This document shows, in pieces, positions 36,298 to 45,492 of a stretch of 64,000 nucleotides of DNA; position 1 is the first letter of the stretch, and every line of letters begins with the position of its first letter. Origin of the DNA: Streptomyces katrae (GTDB lineage: Bacteria > Actinomycetota > Actinomycetes > Streptomycetales > Streptomycetaceae); the NCBI RefSeq assembly GCF_000717655.1, contig NZ_JNZY01000009.1, forward strand, positions 1 to 64,000. Direction: 5' to 3'. The notes beneath the pieces are model-generated. The model was not told where the DNA came from. It made no database searches and saw nothing but the letters and a program-made list of their open reading frames with translations. The position numbers and the translations under genes are program-made.

Positions 36298-37032
36298 TCA
36301 GGCGGCCCGCCAGTAGCCCAGACCGTTCACGCGCTGCTTCGGCAGGGCCAGTTCCTTGCGCAGGTACGCCGTCAGCGTCCGCGTCGTCTCCGTGTCGCAG
36401 GCGAGCCAGACGTATGCCGACGCCGGGTCCGCGACGAGCTCAGGGAGCTGCGCCTTCACCAGGTCCACCAGCGCCGAGCCCGCGCGCGCGACCCGCCTGA
36501 TCTCGTGGCGGGCCGGGTCCAGCCGTACCGGCAGGTCGGCGTCCGAGGCGTGCTGCGTCTCCAGCCAGATCGTCGCCGGGGTCTGCGGGTAGGCGTCCAG
36601 CAGGGAGTTGATCGCCGGGACGGAGGCCGGGTCGCCGATCACCAGCAGGCGCTCGGGTTCGGGCGCCGGGGCGGTGAAACCGGTCCCCTGGACGGTGGCC
36701 TCGATGGTGTCGCCCGGCTTCGCGTCCCGCGCCCACGCACTCGCGGCGCCTTCGTGGAGCGCGAACTCCAGGCTGAACGTGCCCGCCGCCGGGTCCGGGT
36801 CGACCAGGGTGAACGCCCGCGTGTGCGGCTTGCCCGCGCTCTCGAACCACAGCCGCACCCACATCGTCGGGTGGAGCGACTCGCCGGCCGCCGCGAGCAG
36901 TCCGCCGTCCGTCACGTGCACCCGACGGTAGTGCTCCGTGACGTCCTCCGCGCCCGTGACCGTGAACGTGAAGTCCTTGCCCCGCAGCAGCCGAAGGACC
37001 ACGCCCTCCCAGCCCTTGCCGACGCCTGCCAT
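36298..37032 (-). CDS. Siderophore-interacting protein (FAD-dependent ferric-siderophore reductase)
   Basis: This 244-aa cytosolic flavoprotein of the SIP/ViuB family releases iron from imported ferric siderophores by reduction. The FAD-binding beta barrel carries RRVHVTDGG and the flavin signature HTRAFTLVDPD (RxYT-like, about 77-87). FALHEGAASAWARDAKPGD and the C-terminal NADPH domain (LLVIGDPASVPAINSLLD, VWLACDTETTRTLTAYLRKE) follow. The ATG at 37032 has GGGAGGGG upstream. The iron box at 37062-37080 overlaps its promoter (-10 TAGGCT at 37053-37058), so it should be expressed under iron starvation. It is divergent from the acylase operon. Confidence 0.9.
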   Translation of the reverse strand: MAGVGKGWEGVVLRLLRGKDFTFTVTGAEDVTEHYRRVHVTDGGLLAAAGESLHPTMWVRLWFESAGKPHTRAFTLVDPDPAAGTFSLEFALHEGAASAWARDAKPGDTIEATVQGTGFTAPAPEPERLLVIGDPASVPAINSLLDAYPQTPATIWLETQHASDADLPVRLDPARHEIRRVARAGSALVDLVKAQLPELVADPASAYVWLACDTETTRTLTAYLRKELALPKQRVNGLGYWRAA

Positions 37033-37061
37033 GTGCGACCACCCCTCCCTCGAGCCTATAG

Positions 37062-37080
37062 TTAGGGCAGCCTAACCTAA
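37062..37080. promoter_or_regulatory. Iron box (DmdR/IdeR operator) between divergent promoters
   Basis: TTAGGGCAGCCTAACCTAA matches the consensus TTAGGTTAGGCTAACCTAA at 16 of 19 positions. It lies between the -10 of the siderophore-reductase gene and overlaps TAACCT (37073-37078), the likely -10 of the acylase gene. One bound dimer pair could repress both directions. Confidence 0.85.
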
Positions 37081-37091
37081 TGCACTGGGGG

Positions 37092-39242
37092 ATGAGTGTG
37101 AGCCTTGTGACCAACGCGGACGACGCCGACGCCAACGCCGCCGGAGCGGACGCCACCGGAGCCGAAGCCTCCGTAGACGAGGCCTTCGAGCTCTACCGCG
37201 ACGACTGGGGCATCCCCCATCTCCGCGCCGCCGACGCCCACAGCCTCGCCTACGCCCAGGGCCGCACCACCGCTCTCGACCGCGCCTGGCAGCTGGAGGT
37301 CGAGCGCCACCGCGCCCAGGGCTCCAGCGCCGCCTTCCTCGGCCCGGAGTCCGTCGCCTGGGACGGCTTCGCCCGCCGGTCCCGGCTCGCCGACACCGCC
37401 CGCCGCTGCCACGAGGCACTCGACGCCGACACCGCCGCCTGGGTCCGGGCGTACGTGGACGGCGTCAACGACGGCCTCGCCGAAGGCGCCGCCCGCGACG
37501 AGCGGTTCGCCCGCACCGGCCTCACCCCCACCCCGTGGGAGCCCTGGGTCCCCCTCGCCATCTGGATCGCCACCCACATCCTGTTCGCCGGCTTCGCCAC
37601 CAAGCTGTGGCGCGAGCGCGTGGCCCGCGTCCTCGGCGACGAGGCCGTCACCCTCTTCGCCACCGACGGCCCCGGCACCGCCGGCAGCAACGGCTGGCTG
37701 GTCCCCGGCGACCGTACCGCCACCGGCTCGGCGATCATCGCGGGCGACCCGCACCGGTTCATCGAGGACCCCGGCGTGTACCAGCAGATACGGCTCTCCT
37801 GCCCCGAGTACGACGTCCTCGGCCTGGCCGTCCCCGGCATCCCCGGCCTCGGCCACTTCGGGCACACCGGCAGCGCCGCCTGGGCGATCACCAACGCCAT
37901 GTCCGACTACCAGGACCTGTACGCCGAGCAGCTCCGCACCACCCCCGGCGACCCCGACGTGATCGAGGCCCTCGGCCCCGACGGCGCATGGGAGCCCGTC
38001 GCCCGGCACACCGAGACCATCACCGTCGCCGGCGCCGACCCGGTCGAGGTCGAGGTCCTGGAGACCGCCCGCGGCCCCGTCATCATCCGGGACGAGACGG
38101 ACGGTGGCGGCCAGACCCTCGCCCTGCGCTACCCGCCCCGCGTCCGCCGAGACCTCGGCTTCGCCGTCCTCCCCGCGCTGCTGCGCGCCCGTACCGTCGC
38201 CGACATCGACCGCGCCTTCGACGGCTGGGCCGAGCCCGTCAACGTCGTCCACGCCGCCGACGCCGAGGGCGGCCTGCTGCACCGCGTCGCCGGCGCGGTC
38301 CCGCTGCGCCACCGGGCCAACCGGCTGCGCCCGGTACCCGCCTGGGACCCGCAGTACGCCTGGCAGGGCTGGGCCGAGCCTCCCGCCGAGCCCGTGCAGG
38401 GCTTCGCCGTCATGGCCAACGCGCGCGGGATCGCCTCGCCGTTCGGCGTGGAGTTCGCGCCCCCGCACCGCGCCAACCGGATCCGCGAGCTGCTCTCCGG
38501 CTCCGCGGACTGGACCCCGAAGGCGATGGCCGACGTACACCGGGACACCCACCTGGCCTCCGCCGAGCCGCTGCTGGCCCTGCTGCCCGGCCTCGACGGC
38601 CTCTCCCCCGAGGCTGCCGCGCTGCGCACCCGGCTGCTCGCCTGGGACCGCCACATGGCGGCCGAGAGCACCGACGCGACCGTCTTCTCGGCCTTCCGGG
38701 CCGCGACCGTACGCAGCTTCGCCGCCGACCCCGTCTTCGCCGGACTGGCCGACGCCCCCTCCGGCCCGGAGGTGTTCCACCCCTGGCTGTATCTGGTTCC
38801 GAAGATCGGCTACGCCCTCGAAGGCCTGCTGACCACCACCCTCCTCCCCGGCCTCGACCGCGCGGCCCACGTCCGCGCCGCCCTGGAGGAGACGGCCGCC
38901 GCCGCCCGCCCCGACGCCCCCTGGTCGAAGGTCCACCGGCTGGCCCCCTGGTCGGCGCTGCCCGGCCCGGAGGCCGAGTGGCCCGGCCTCGGCGGCGACC
39001 ACGACTGCGTCAACGCCACCTCCACCGTTCCCGGGTTCACCGATCTCACCGCCCGTGCGTCGTCGGCCCGTTACGTCTGGGACCTGGCCCGCCGCGAGGA
39101 CAGCCTCTGGGTGGTCCCGCTCGGCGCGGACGGCGTCACCGGCTCACCCCACCACCGCGACCAGCTGCCGTTCTGGGCGCAGTGCGAACTCGTCCCCGTC
39201 GTCACCGACTGGACCCGCCTCACGAAGGAAACCTCCAGATGA
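37092..39242 (+). CDS. Penicillin-acylase family amidohydrolase, iron-regulated (possibly desG-like)
   Basis: This protein of about 716 aa is an N-terminal nucleophile hydrolase. Such enzymes self-cleave before a serine; here the site is in GTAGSNGW (Ser199), giving an alpha chain of about 198 aa and a beta chain of about 518 aa. WGIPHLRA and WEPWVPLA are alpha-chain motifs; WAITNAMSDYQDLY lies downstream. There is no signal peptide, unlike most secreted acylases, so it may act in the cytosol. ATG 37092 is used because the -10 TAACCT makes ATG 37080 too early; GTG 37098 is an alternative. It overlaps the acyltransferase gene by ATGA. Deacylation or acyl exchange on a siderophore is inferred. 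Confidence 0.85.
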   Translation: MSVSLVTNADDADANAAGADATGAEASVDEAFELYRDDWGIPHLRAADAHSLAYAQGRTTALDRAWQLEVERHRAQGSSAAFLGPESVAWDGFARRSRLADTARRCHEALDADTAAWVRAYVDGVNDGLAEGAARDERFARTGLTPTPWEPWVPLAIWIATHILFAGFATKLWRERVARVLGDEAVTLFATDGPGTAGSNGWLVPGDRTATGSAIIAGDPHRFIEDPGVYQQIRLSCPEYDVLGLAVPGIPGLGHFGHTGSAAWAITNAMSDYQDLYAEQLRTTPGDPDVIEALGPDGAWEPVARHTETITVAGADPVEVEVLETARGPVIIRDETDGGGQTLALRYPPRVRRDLGFAVLPALLRARTVADIDRAFDGWAEPVNVVHAADAEGGLLHRVAGAVPLRHRANRLRPVPAWDPQYAWQGWAEPPAEPVQGFAVMANARGIASPFGVEFAPPHRANRIRELLSGSADWTPKAMADVHRDTHLASAEPLLALLPGLDGLSPEAAALRTRLLAWDRHMAAESTDATVFSAFRAATVRSFAADPVFAGLADAPSGPEVFHPWLYLVPKIGYALEGLLTTTLLPGLDRAAHVRAALEETAAAARPDAPWSKVHRLAPWSALPGPEAEWPGLGGDHDCVNATSTVPGFTDLTARASSARYVWDLARREDSLWVVPLGADGVTGSPHHRDQLPFWAQCELVPVVTDWTRLTKETSR

Positions 39243-39829
39243 CCACCTCCACCCGCCGGCCGGTGCACACCCAGCTCGTCGAGGGCTTCGGCACCGTCAC
39301 CATCACCCCCGTCGACCCGGCCGGCGACTCGGCCCTGATCCACGGCTGGGTCACCGAAGAGCGCGCCGGCTTCTGGGGCATGCGCGAGGCCAGCCGCGAG
39401 CTGGTCCAGGAGATCTACGAGGACGTCGACGGACGCACCGCGCACCACGCGTTCATCGTCAGCCGAGACGGCGAGCCGGTCGGGCTCTTCCAGACGTACG
39501 ACTGCGCCGAGGACCGCGTCAGCGAGTGCTACGAGGTCCAGCCGGGCGACACCGGCGTGCACCTGCTGATCGGTCCCACCCGGGGGACGGCCCAGCAGGG
39601 CTTCAGCGCGGCCCTGATGACCGCCTTCATGGGGTTCGTCTGGTCCGACGGCCGCACCCGCCGCGTGGTCGCCGAGCCGGACGCCCGCAACGAGAAGGCC
39701 ATCGCCCGCCTCGAGCGCACCGGCTTCGTGATCGGCCCGGAGGTCGAGCTCCCGGAGATCGACCTGCCCGAGGTCTACCTGCCGGCCAAGCGGGCCCGCC
39801 TCGCCTTCCTCCACCCCGAGGCAAACTGA
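39239..39829 (+). CDS. AlcB/IucB/DesC-like siderophore N-acyltransferase (possibly desH-like)
   Basis: This 196-aa GNAT-fold protein belongs to the group that acylates N-hydroxylated amines with acyl-CoA in hydroxamate siderophore synthesis (AlcB, IucB, RhbD, DesC). The typical order is seen: IHGWVTEERAGFWGMREA, EIYEDVDGRTAHHAF, VGLFQTYDCAED, HLLIGPTRGTAQQGFSAAL, RVVAEPDARNEKAIARLERTGF. The ATG overlaps the acylase stop (ATGA), with AAGGA 8 nt upstream. No hydroxylase or NIS synthetase is nearby, so it probably modifies a siderophore made elsewhere, such as desferrioxamine. Iron regulation via the box at 37062 is likely. Confidence 0.85.
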   Translation: MTTSTRRPVHTQLVEGFGTVTITPVDPAGDSALIHGWVTEERAGFWGMREASRELVQEIYEDVDGRTAHHAFIVSRDGEPVGLFQTYDCAEDRVSECYEVQPGDTGVHLLIGPTRGTAQQGFSAALMTAFMGFVWSDGRTRRVVAEPDARNEKAIARLERTGFVIGPEVELPEIDLPEVYLPAKRARLAFLHPEAN

Positions 39830-39869
39830 CCGTTCCGATTGACCGTGTGATTCCGGCCACGCCAGACTG

Positions 39870-41729
39870 ATGCCCACTCAAAGCATCGGCGCTGGGGGGA
39901 AATTGACCAGCCAGGATTTGCACATCGGGCCGGATGCGGCAGCAGACCGGTACCGGCTGCTCCGGTCGATCGGCCGCGGCGGGGAGGCCGTCCTCTATCT
40001 CGCGGAGATCGAGCTCGCGGGCGGCAGCGAACCGGTGGTCGTCAAGGTGCTCGACTCCAAGACGACCATCACGCCCGACGAGTTCGACCGGATCAGCCGC
40101 AAGTGGAACGAGCAGGCCGAGCTCCTGCGCTTCGTGCACCGCCCGGGCGTCGTCGGCGTCCGGGAGCACTTCGAGGGGCCGCCGATCCACCGGTCGGGGG
40201 AGTCCGGGACGCTGACCGGCCGGGCCCTCGTCCTCGTGATGAACCATGTCGACGGGCTCGACCTGCGCGACTGGCGCGCCGAACGGAACCTCGCCACCGC
40301 CGCCGAGCGGCGCGAGGTGATGCGGACGCTGGAACAGCTGGCCGACGTCCTGGACTGGCTGCACTCCGGGAAGGCCACCCCGTCCGGGCGCCAGGTGATC
40401 CACGGTGACCTGTCACCGGGCAATGTGATGGTGGACGGTCATGGGCAGGCCACCCTGGTGGACTTCGGGCTCAGCAAGCTGACCGCGGACCACCAGACGG
40501 CGGAGGTGTGGTTCACGCCGGGGTACGCGGCTCCCGAGGTCTTCGACGGCAAGCGCACCCCGGCGGCGGACCGCTACGCCTTCGGGGCGATCGCGTACTT
40601 TCTGCTGAGCGGCGAGTCCCCGCCCAACTCCCCGGAGCAGCTGGCCCGGGCGATGGCGGCGCTGCCGCAGATCGCGGCGCTGGACGCCGAGCGGCGCGCC
40701 CGGATCACCGCCGTCTACGCGGGCGATCCGGTGCAGCGGCCCGTCAGCCTGGCCGGCTGGATGAAGGACGTACGGCACGCGGTCGTGTCCACGACCTCCT
40801 CGACCTCGCAGCGGGCGGTGCAGGACGCGGTCCCGGCGCCGGTTCCGTCGAAGCCGGTGGTGCCTCCACAGCCGGTGGGCCCGCCGCCGGTCCAGACGCC
40901 GGTCGCCGCTCCCGTCCCTTCACCGCCCCCGCCCGCCCGGGACGCCCGGCCGCAGCCCCAGCCGCAGCCCCCGCTGCAGCCCCGGCCGGAGCACGTGCCC
41001 GCCGGGTACGGACCGACGTACCCGCTGCACGAGTCCCCGCCTCCGGGGTCCGCCGCACCGAAGCGGCGGCGGCCCGGGCTCGTCCTGTGCTCGGTGGCCG
41101 CCGTCCTGGTCATCGCGGCGCTCTCCGTGCTCGGCGTACGGCTGCTGGAAAAGGACAAGGGCGGTGCCCAGGCCTCGGACGGCAAGGGCGGCAGCTCCGC
41201 CTCCGAAGCGGCCGCATCGGAGGAGGAATCCCCGGCACCCGCTCCCTCACCGAGTGAGAGCGAGAGCGGCAGTTCGGACACGGGGGCGACACCCGACCCC
41301 ACCGCCAGTGGTACCCAGCCGGGCGGCGTCGCGGCGGACATCAAGGCCGCCGACCTGACGCAGCTGACGCCCATCGCGGGACTGGGCAACTTCACCGTCG
41401 GAGCCGCGAAGATCAACACCAAGCAGTACGGGGCGGCCTTCATCGCGCACCCCGACTGCAACGACGAGGCGATCACCGAGTTCGACCTCAACCGCGAGTG
41501 GAAGCACCTGGAGTTCACCGCCGGGATCGACGACGGCTCCACGCACGAGAAGGGACGCGTCAGCATCTCCCTCGACGGGAAGCCCGCGGCCTTCTCCGAG
41601 CTCGTCGAACTCGGCAAGCCGGCGACGAAGTCGGTGGACGTGACCGACGCCCTGCGGCTGCGCGTCAAGGTGGACATGGGCTGCGACAACGGCACCGTCG
41701 TCATCGCCGCCCCGCAGCTCACCCGCTGA
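39870..41729 (+). CDS. Transmembrane Ser/Thr protein kinase with an NPCBM-like sensor domain
   Basis: This 619-aa protein has a cytoplasmic kinase domain (about 25-300): G-loop GRGGEAVLYLAE, Lys59 in VVVKV, a catalytic loop HGDLSPGN (178-185, with the usual HRD replaced by HGD), DFG at 198-200, and GYAAPE. A Pro-rich linker (about 315-400), one TM (about 405-430) and a Ser/Glu-rich linker precede an extracellular domain (about 480-619, EFDLNREWKHLEFTAGIDD, VRVS-type strands) resembling NPCBM/F5-8 carbohydrate-binding modules. It probably senses a sugar or cell-wall ligand. The start could be the TTG at 39903 after GGGGGG. Confidence 0.87.
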   Translation: MPTQSIGAGGKLTSQDLHIGPDAAADRYRLLRSIGRGGEAVLYLAEIELAGGSEPVVVKVLDSKTTITPDEFDRISRKWNEQAELLRFVHRPGVVGVREHFEGPPIHRSGESGTLTGRALVLVMNHVDGLDLRDWRAERNLATAAERREVMRTLEQLADVLDWLHSGKATPSGRQVIHGDLSPGNVMVDGHGQATLVDFGLSKLTADHQTAEVWFTPGYAAPEVFDGKRTPAADRYAFGAIAYFLLSGESPPNSPEQLARAMAALPQIAALDAERRARITAVYAGDPVQRPVSLAGWMKDVRHAVVSTTSSTSQRAVQDAVPAPVPSKPVVPPQPVGPPPVQTPVAAPVPSPPPPARDARPQPQPQPPLQPRPEHVPAGYGPTYPLHESPPPGSAAPKRRRPGLVLCSVAAVLVIAALSVLGVRLLEKDKGGAQASDGKGGSSASEAAASEEESPAPAPSPSESESGSSDTGATPDPTASGTQPGGVAADIKAADLTQLTPIAGLGNFTVGAAKINTKQYGAAFIAHPDCNDEAITEFDLNREWKHLEFTAGIDDGSTHEKGRVSISLDGKPAAFSELVELGKPATKSVDVTDALRLRVKVDMGCDNGTVVIAAPQLTR

Positions 41730-41749
41730 GCCGAACGGCTCAGGACGCA

Positions 41750-41786
41750 CGGCGGCCCCGCACCGGACACCGGTGCGGGGCCGCCG
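41750..41786. terminator. Strong bidirectional terminator
   Basis: Arms 41750-41766 and 41770-41786 form a perfect 17-bp stem with an ACA triloop between the convergent kinase and gatB genes. Confidence 0.88.
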
Positions 41787-41803
41787 CCGTACGCGGGGTG
41801 CTG

Positions 41804-43312
41804 CTACTCGGAGACGCCCAGGCGCTCCAGGATGAGCTCCTTGACGCGTGCCGCGTCGGCCTGGCCGCGGGTCGTCTTCATGACCGCGCCGACCAGCGCG
41901 CCGACGGCGGCGATCTTGCCGCCTCGGATCTTGTCGGCGATGGCCGCGTTGCCCGCGATGGCCTCGTCCACGGCCGCGCCGAGCGCGCCCTCGTCCGAGA
42001 CGACCTTCAGGCCGCGCTTCTCGACGACCTCGTCCGGGGTGCCCTCGCCGGCGAGGACGCCCTCGAGGACCTGGCGGGCCAGCTTGTCGTTCAGCTCGCC
42101 GGCCGCGACCAGGGCCGCGACGCGCGCGACCTGGGCCGGGGTGATCGGCAGCTCGTCGACGACGACGCCCTGCTCGTTGGCGTTGCGGGCCAGCTCGCCC
42201 ATCCACCACTTGCGCGCGGCCGTCGAGTCGGCGCCCGCCTCGATCGTGGCGACGATGGAGTCCACCGCGCCCGCGTTGAGGATCGACTGCATGTCGTGCT
42301 CGCCCACGCCCCACTCCTCGCGGAGCCGGTTGCGGCGCACGCGCGGCATCTCGGGCAGGCCGGCGCGCAGCTCCTCGACCCAGTCGCGGGCCGGGGCGAC
42401 GGGGACCAGGTCGGGCTCCGGGAAGTACCGGTAGTCCTCGGCGTTGTCCTTGATGCGGCCGGCGGTGGTGGAGCCGTCCTCCTCGTGGAAGTGCCGGGTC
42501 TCCTGAACGATCGTGCCGCCGGACGAGAGCACCGCCGCGTGGCGCTGGATCTCGAAGCGGGCCGCGCGCTCGACGGAGCGCAGCGAGTTGACGTTCTTCG
42601 TCTCGCTGCGGGTGCCGAACTCGGACTCGGGGGTCGGGCGCAGCGACAGGTTCACGTCGCAGCGCATCTGGCCCTTGTCCATCCGGGCCTCGGAGACGCC
42701 GAGCGCCTTGATGACCTCGCGCAGCTCGGCCACGTACGCCTTGGCGACCTCGGGGGCCCGCTCGCCCGCGCCCTCGATCGGCTTGGTGACGATCTCGATG
42801 AGCGGGATGCCGGCGCGGTTGTAGTCCAGCAGGGAGTGGGACGCGCCGTGGATACGGCCCGTGGCACCGCCGACGTGCAGCGACTTGCCGGTGTCCTCCT
42901 CCATGTGGGCGCGCTCGATCTCCACGCGGAAGATCTCGCCGTCCTCCAGCTGCACGTCGAGGTAGCCGTTGAAGGCGATCGGCTCGTCGTACTGGGAGGT
43001 CTGGAAGTTCTTCGGCATGTCCGGATAGAAGTAGTTCTTCCGGGCGAAGCGGCACCATTCGGCGATCTCGCAGTTCAGGGCGAGGCCGATCTTGATGGCC
43101 GACTCGACGCCGATCGCGTTGACGACGGGCAGCGAGCCGGGCAGACCGAGGCAGGTGGGGCAGGTCTGCGAGTTGGGCTCGGCACCCAGCTCGGTCGAGC
43201 AGCCGCAGAACATCTTGGTCTTGGTGCCGAGCTCGACATGGACCTCGAGGCCCATGACGGGGTCGTACGACGCGAGGGCGTCCTCGTACGACAGCAGTTC
43301 GGTGACGGTCAC
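41804..43312 (-). CDS. gatB: Asp-tRNA(Asn)/Glu-tRNA(Gln) amidotransferase subunit B
   Basis: This 502-aa kinase and tRNA-binding subunit of GatCAB activates mischarged Glu-tRNA(Gln) (or Asp-tRNA(Asn)) with ATP before transamidation by GatA. Residues about 1-300 form the cradle domain ([10 protein letters not shown], zinc-type cysteines in FCGCSTE and [31 protein letters not shown]). The C-terminal YqeY-like helical domain covers about 350-502. The GTG at 43312 follows GGGAAG. It is the last gene of the gatC-gatA-ORF-gatB operon. Confidence 0.96.
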   Translation of the reverse strand: MTVTELLSYEDALASYDPVMGLEVHVELGTKTKMFCGCSTELGAEPNSQTCPTCLGLPGSLPVVNAIGVESAIKIGLALNCEIAEWCRFARKNYFYPDMPKNFQTSQYDEPIAFNGYLDVQLEDGEIFRVEIERAHMEEDTGKSLHVGGATGRIHGASHSLLDYNRAGIPLIEIVTKPIEGAGERAPEVAKAYVAELREVIKALGVSEARMDKGQMRCDVNLSLRPTPESEFGTRSETKNVNSLRSVERAARFEIQRHAAVLSSGGTIVQETRHFHEEDGSTTAGRIKDNAEDYRYFPEPDLVPVAPARDWVEELRAGLPEMPRVRRNRLREEWGVGEHDMQSILNAGAVDSIVATIEAGADSTAARKWWMGELARNANEQGVVVDELPITPAQVARVAALVAAGELNDKLARQVLEGVLAGEGTPDEVVEKRGLKVVSDEGALGAAVDEAIAGNAAIADKIRGGKIAAVGALVGAVMKTTRGQADAARVKELILERLGVSE

Positions 43313-43327
43313 AGTGAAACTTCCCTC

Positions 43328-43573
43328 TCAGCCCAGCAGAACGTCGTCGTCGCCGAGGCGCTTCAGCTCGCGGTACAGGATCGCGAGGCCGGTGACGATG
43401 GCGGCGGCGGACACAACGGCGTCGACCAGCTTCAGCGTGTCGTTCTCGGTGCGGGCCTTGCGGGCCTGCTTGATCACGCTGATGGCACCGAACGCGGTGG
43501 TGCCGATCGACAGGTACGTACCGGACTTGGACTTCTTGAAGCCCTTGGCCTTGGACAGCGCACTCGAACTCAC
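43328..43573 (-). CDS. Small membrane protein between gatA and gatB
   Basis: This 81-aa protein has a basic start ([12 protein letters not shown]) and two hydrophobic segments (about 19-33 and 50-66, [18 protein letters not shown]). The GTG at 43573 overlaps the gatA stop (GTGA), so translation is coupled. A similar small ORF sits between gatA and gatB in other Streptomyces, as far as I recall. There is no known function and no similarity to the GatF or GatD partners is visible. Confidence 0.75.
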   Translation of the reverse strand: MSSSALSKAKGFKKSKSGTYLSIGTTAFGAISVIKQARKARTENDTLKLVDAVVSAAAIVTGLAILYRELKRLGDDDVLLG

Positions 43574-45066
43574 AGCGACGGAGCCTCCTCAAGCAGCGGG
43601 TGACCCCAGCGCTCGACGAAGGCTGCCTCCACGGCGGCGCCGACCTTGTACAGCCGGTCGTCCTTCATCGCCGGGGCGATGATCTGCAGCCCGACCGGCA
43701 GGCCGTCCTCCGGCGCCAGGCCGCACGGGAGCGACATGGCGGCGTTGCCGGCCAGGTTGGTCGGGATGGTGCACAGGTCCGCGAGGTACATCGCCAGCGG
43801 GTCGTCGGTGCGCTCACCGATCGCGAAGGCGGTGGTCGGGGTCGTCGGGGAGACGATCACGTCGACCTGCTCGAAGGACTTCTCGAAGTCCTTGGTGATG
43901 AGCGTGCGGACCTTCTGGGCGGAGCCGTAGTACGCGTCGTAGTAGCCGGAGCTCAGCGCGTACGTACCGAGGATGATGCGGCGCTTGACCTCGTCGCCGA
44001 AGCCGGCTTCGCGGGTGAGCGCGGTGACGTCCTCGGCGGACTTCGTGCCGTCGTCGCCGACGCGCAGGCCGTAGCGCATGGCGTCGAAGCGGGCCAGGTT
44101 CGAGGAGCACTCGGACGGCGCGATCAGGTAGTACGCGGCCATCGCGAGGTCGAAGGAGGGGCAGTCCAGCTCGACGATCTCGGCGCCCAGCTCCTTGAGG
44201 AGCTCGACGGACTCGTTGAAGCGCTGGACGACGCCGGCCTGGTAGCCCTCGCCGGCGAACTGCTTGACGACACCGATGCGCATGCCGGCGACGGAGCCGT
44301 TGCGGGCCGCCTCGACGACCGGCGGGACCGGGGCGTCGATGGAGGTGGAGTCCATCGGGTCGTGGCCGGCGATGACCTCGTGGAGGAGCGCCGCGTCCAG
44401 GACCGTACGGGCGCAGGGCCCGCCCTGGTCGAGGGAGGAGGAGAAGGCGACCATGCCGTAGCGGGAGACGCCGCCGTACGTGGGCTTCACGCCGACCGTG
44501 CCCGTGACGGACGCGGGCTGGCGGATGGAGCCGCCGGTGTCCGTGCCGATCGCGAGGGGGGCCTGGAAGGCGGCCAGCGCGGCGGCGGAGCCGCCGCCGG
44601 AGCCGCCGGGGATGCGGGTGAGGTCCCACGGGTTGCCGGTGGGGCCGTAGGCGCTGTTCTCGGTGGAGGACCCCATGGCGAACTCGTCCATGTTGGTCTT
44701 GCCGAGGATGACGACGTCGGCTTCCTTCAGCTTGCGCGTCAGGGTGGCGTCGTACGGCGGGATCCAGCCTTCGAGGATCTTCGAACCGACGGTGGTCGGG
44801 ACCCCGACGGTCGTGAAGATGTCCTTGAGGGCGAGCGGCACGCCGGCCAGCGGGCCGAGCTTCTCGCCGCGCTCGCGCTTGGCGTCGACGGCGCGCGCCT
44901 GGGCGAGGGCGCCCTCGCGGTCGACGTGCAGGAAGGCGTGGACCTTCTCGTCGGTCGCGTCGATGCGGGCCAGGTGGGCCTCGGTGACCTCGACGGCCGT
45001 GAGCTCGCCGGAGGCGATCTTCTCGGCGGTCTCGGCGGCCGTGAGCTTGATGATCTGGTCAGTCAT
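43570..45066 (-). CDS. gatA: Asp-tRNA(Asn)/Glu-tRNA(Gln) amidotransferase subunit A (amidase)
   Basis: This 498-aa amidase-signature subunit releases ammonia from glutamine and passes it to GatB. The Ser-cisSer-Lys triad region is clear: the lysine in PLALKDIF (about residue 81), [14 protein letters not shown] near 153-166, and [13 protein letters not shown] for the nucleophile serine (about 174-186). The ATG lies after GGAGG in a 5-bp gap behind gatC. It provides Gln-tRNA(Gln) in an organism without GlnRS. Confidence 0.97.
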   Translation of the reverse strand: MTDQIIKLTAAETAEKIASGELTAVEVTEAHLARIDATDEKVHAFLHVDREGALAQARAVDAKRERGEKLGPLAGVPLALKDIFTTVGVPTTVGSKILEGWIPPYDATLTRKLKEADVVILGKTNMDEFAMGSSTENSAYGPTGNPWDLTRIPGGSGGGSAAALAAFQAPLAIGTDTGGSIRQPASVTGTVGVKPTYGGVSRYGMVAFSSSLDQGGPCARTVLDAALLHEVIAGHDPMDSTSIDAPVPPVVEAARNGSVAGMRIGVVKQFAGEGYQAGVVQRFNESVELLKELGAEIVELDCPSFDLAMAAYYLIAPSECSSNLARFDAMRYGLRVGDDGTKSAEDVTALTREAGFGDEVKRRIILGTYALSSGYYDAYYGSAQKVRTLITKDFEKSFEQVDVIVSPTTPTTAFAIGERTDDPLAMYLADLCTIPTNLAGNAAMSLPCGLAPEDGLPVGLQIIAPAMKDDRLYKVGAAVEAAFVERWGHPLLEEAPSL

Positions 45067-45071
45067 GGTTG

Positions 45072-45368
45072 TTAGTCCTCCCCCAGGATCTGCGGCACCT
45101 TGAAACGCTGCTGCTCCTGGGCGGGAGCGCCGGAAAGCGCCTGCTCGGGGGTGAGCGACGGTCGGACCTCGTCCGCGCGCATGACGTTCGTCAGCGGCAG
45201 CGGGTGGGAGGTCGGCGGGACGTCTTGGTCGGCGACCTCGGAAACGCGGGCGACCGCGCCGATGATGTCGTCGAGCTGTCCGGCGAAGTGGTCCAGCTCT
45301 TCGGCCTTGAGCTCCAGACGTGCCAGCCGAGCGAGGTGGGCAACCTCCTCGCGCGTGATGCCAGGCAT
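45072..45368 (-). CDS. gatC: Asp-tRNA(Asn)/Glu-tRNA(Gln) amidotransferase subunit C
   Basis: This 98-aa linker subunit stabilises the GatA-GatB complex. The sequence [22 protein letters not shown] (about 4-25) and the C-terminal [10 protein letters not shown] are family signatures. The ATG at 45368 gives normal length; the longer open frame upstream is not supported. It is the first gene of the gat operon. Confidence 0.95.
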   Translation of the reverse strand: MPGITREEVAHLARLARLELKAEELDHFAGQLDDIIGAVARVSEVADQDVPPTSHPLPLTNVMRADEVRPSLTPEQALSGAPAQEQQRFKVPQILGED

Positions 45369-45492
45369 GCAGCGATCCTCTGGGGGTGGTGAGTGTGTAG
45401 TTTCGTGCCCAATCCTATGGGGCCGGGCGCCGGACCCACGAAACCGTTTCCCACCGGGGTCCCTCCGGGCCCGGCCCCGGCTGCCGCGCCGG

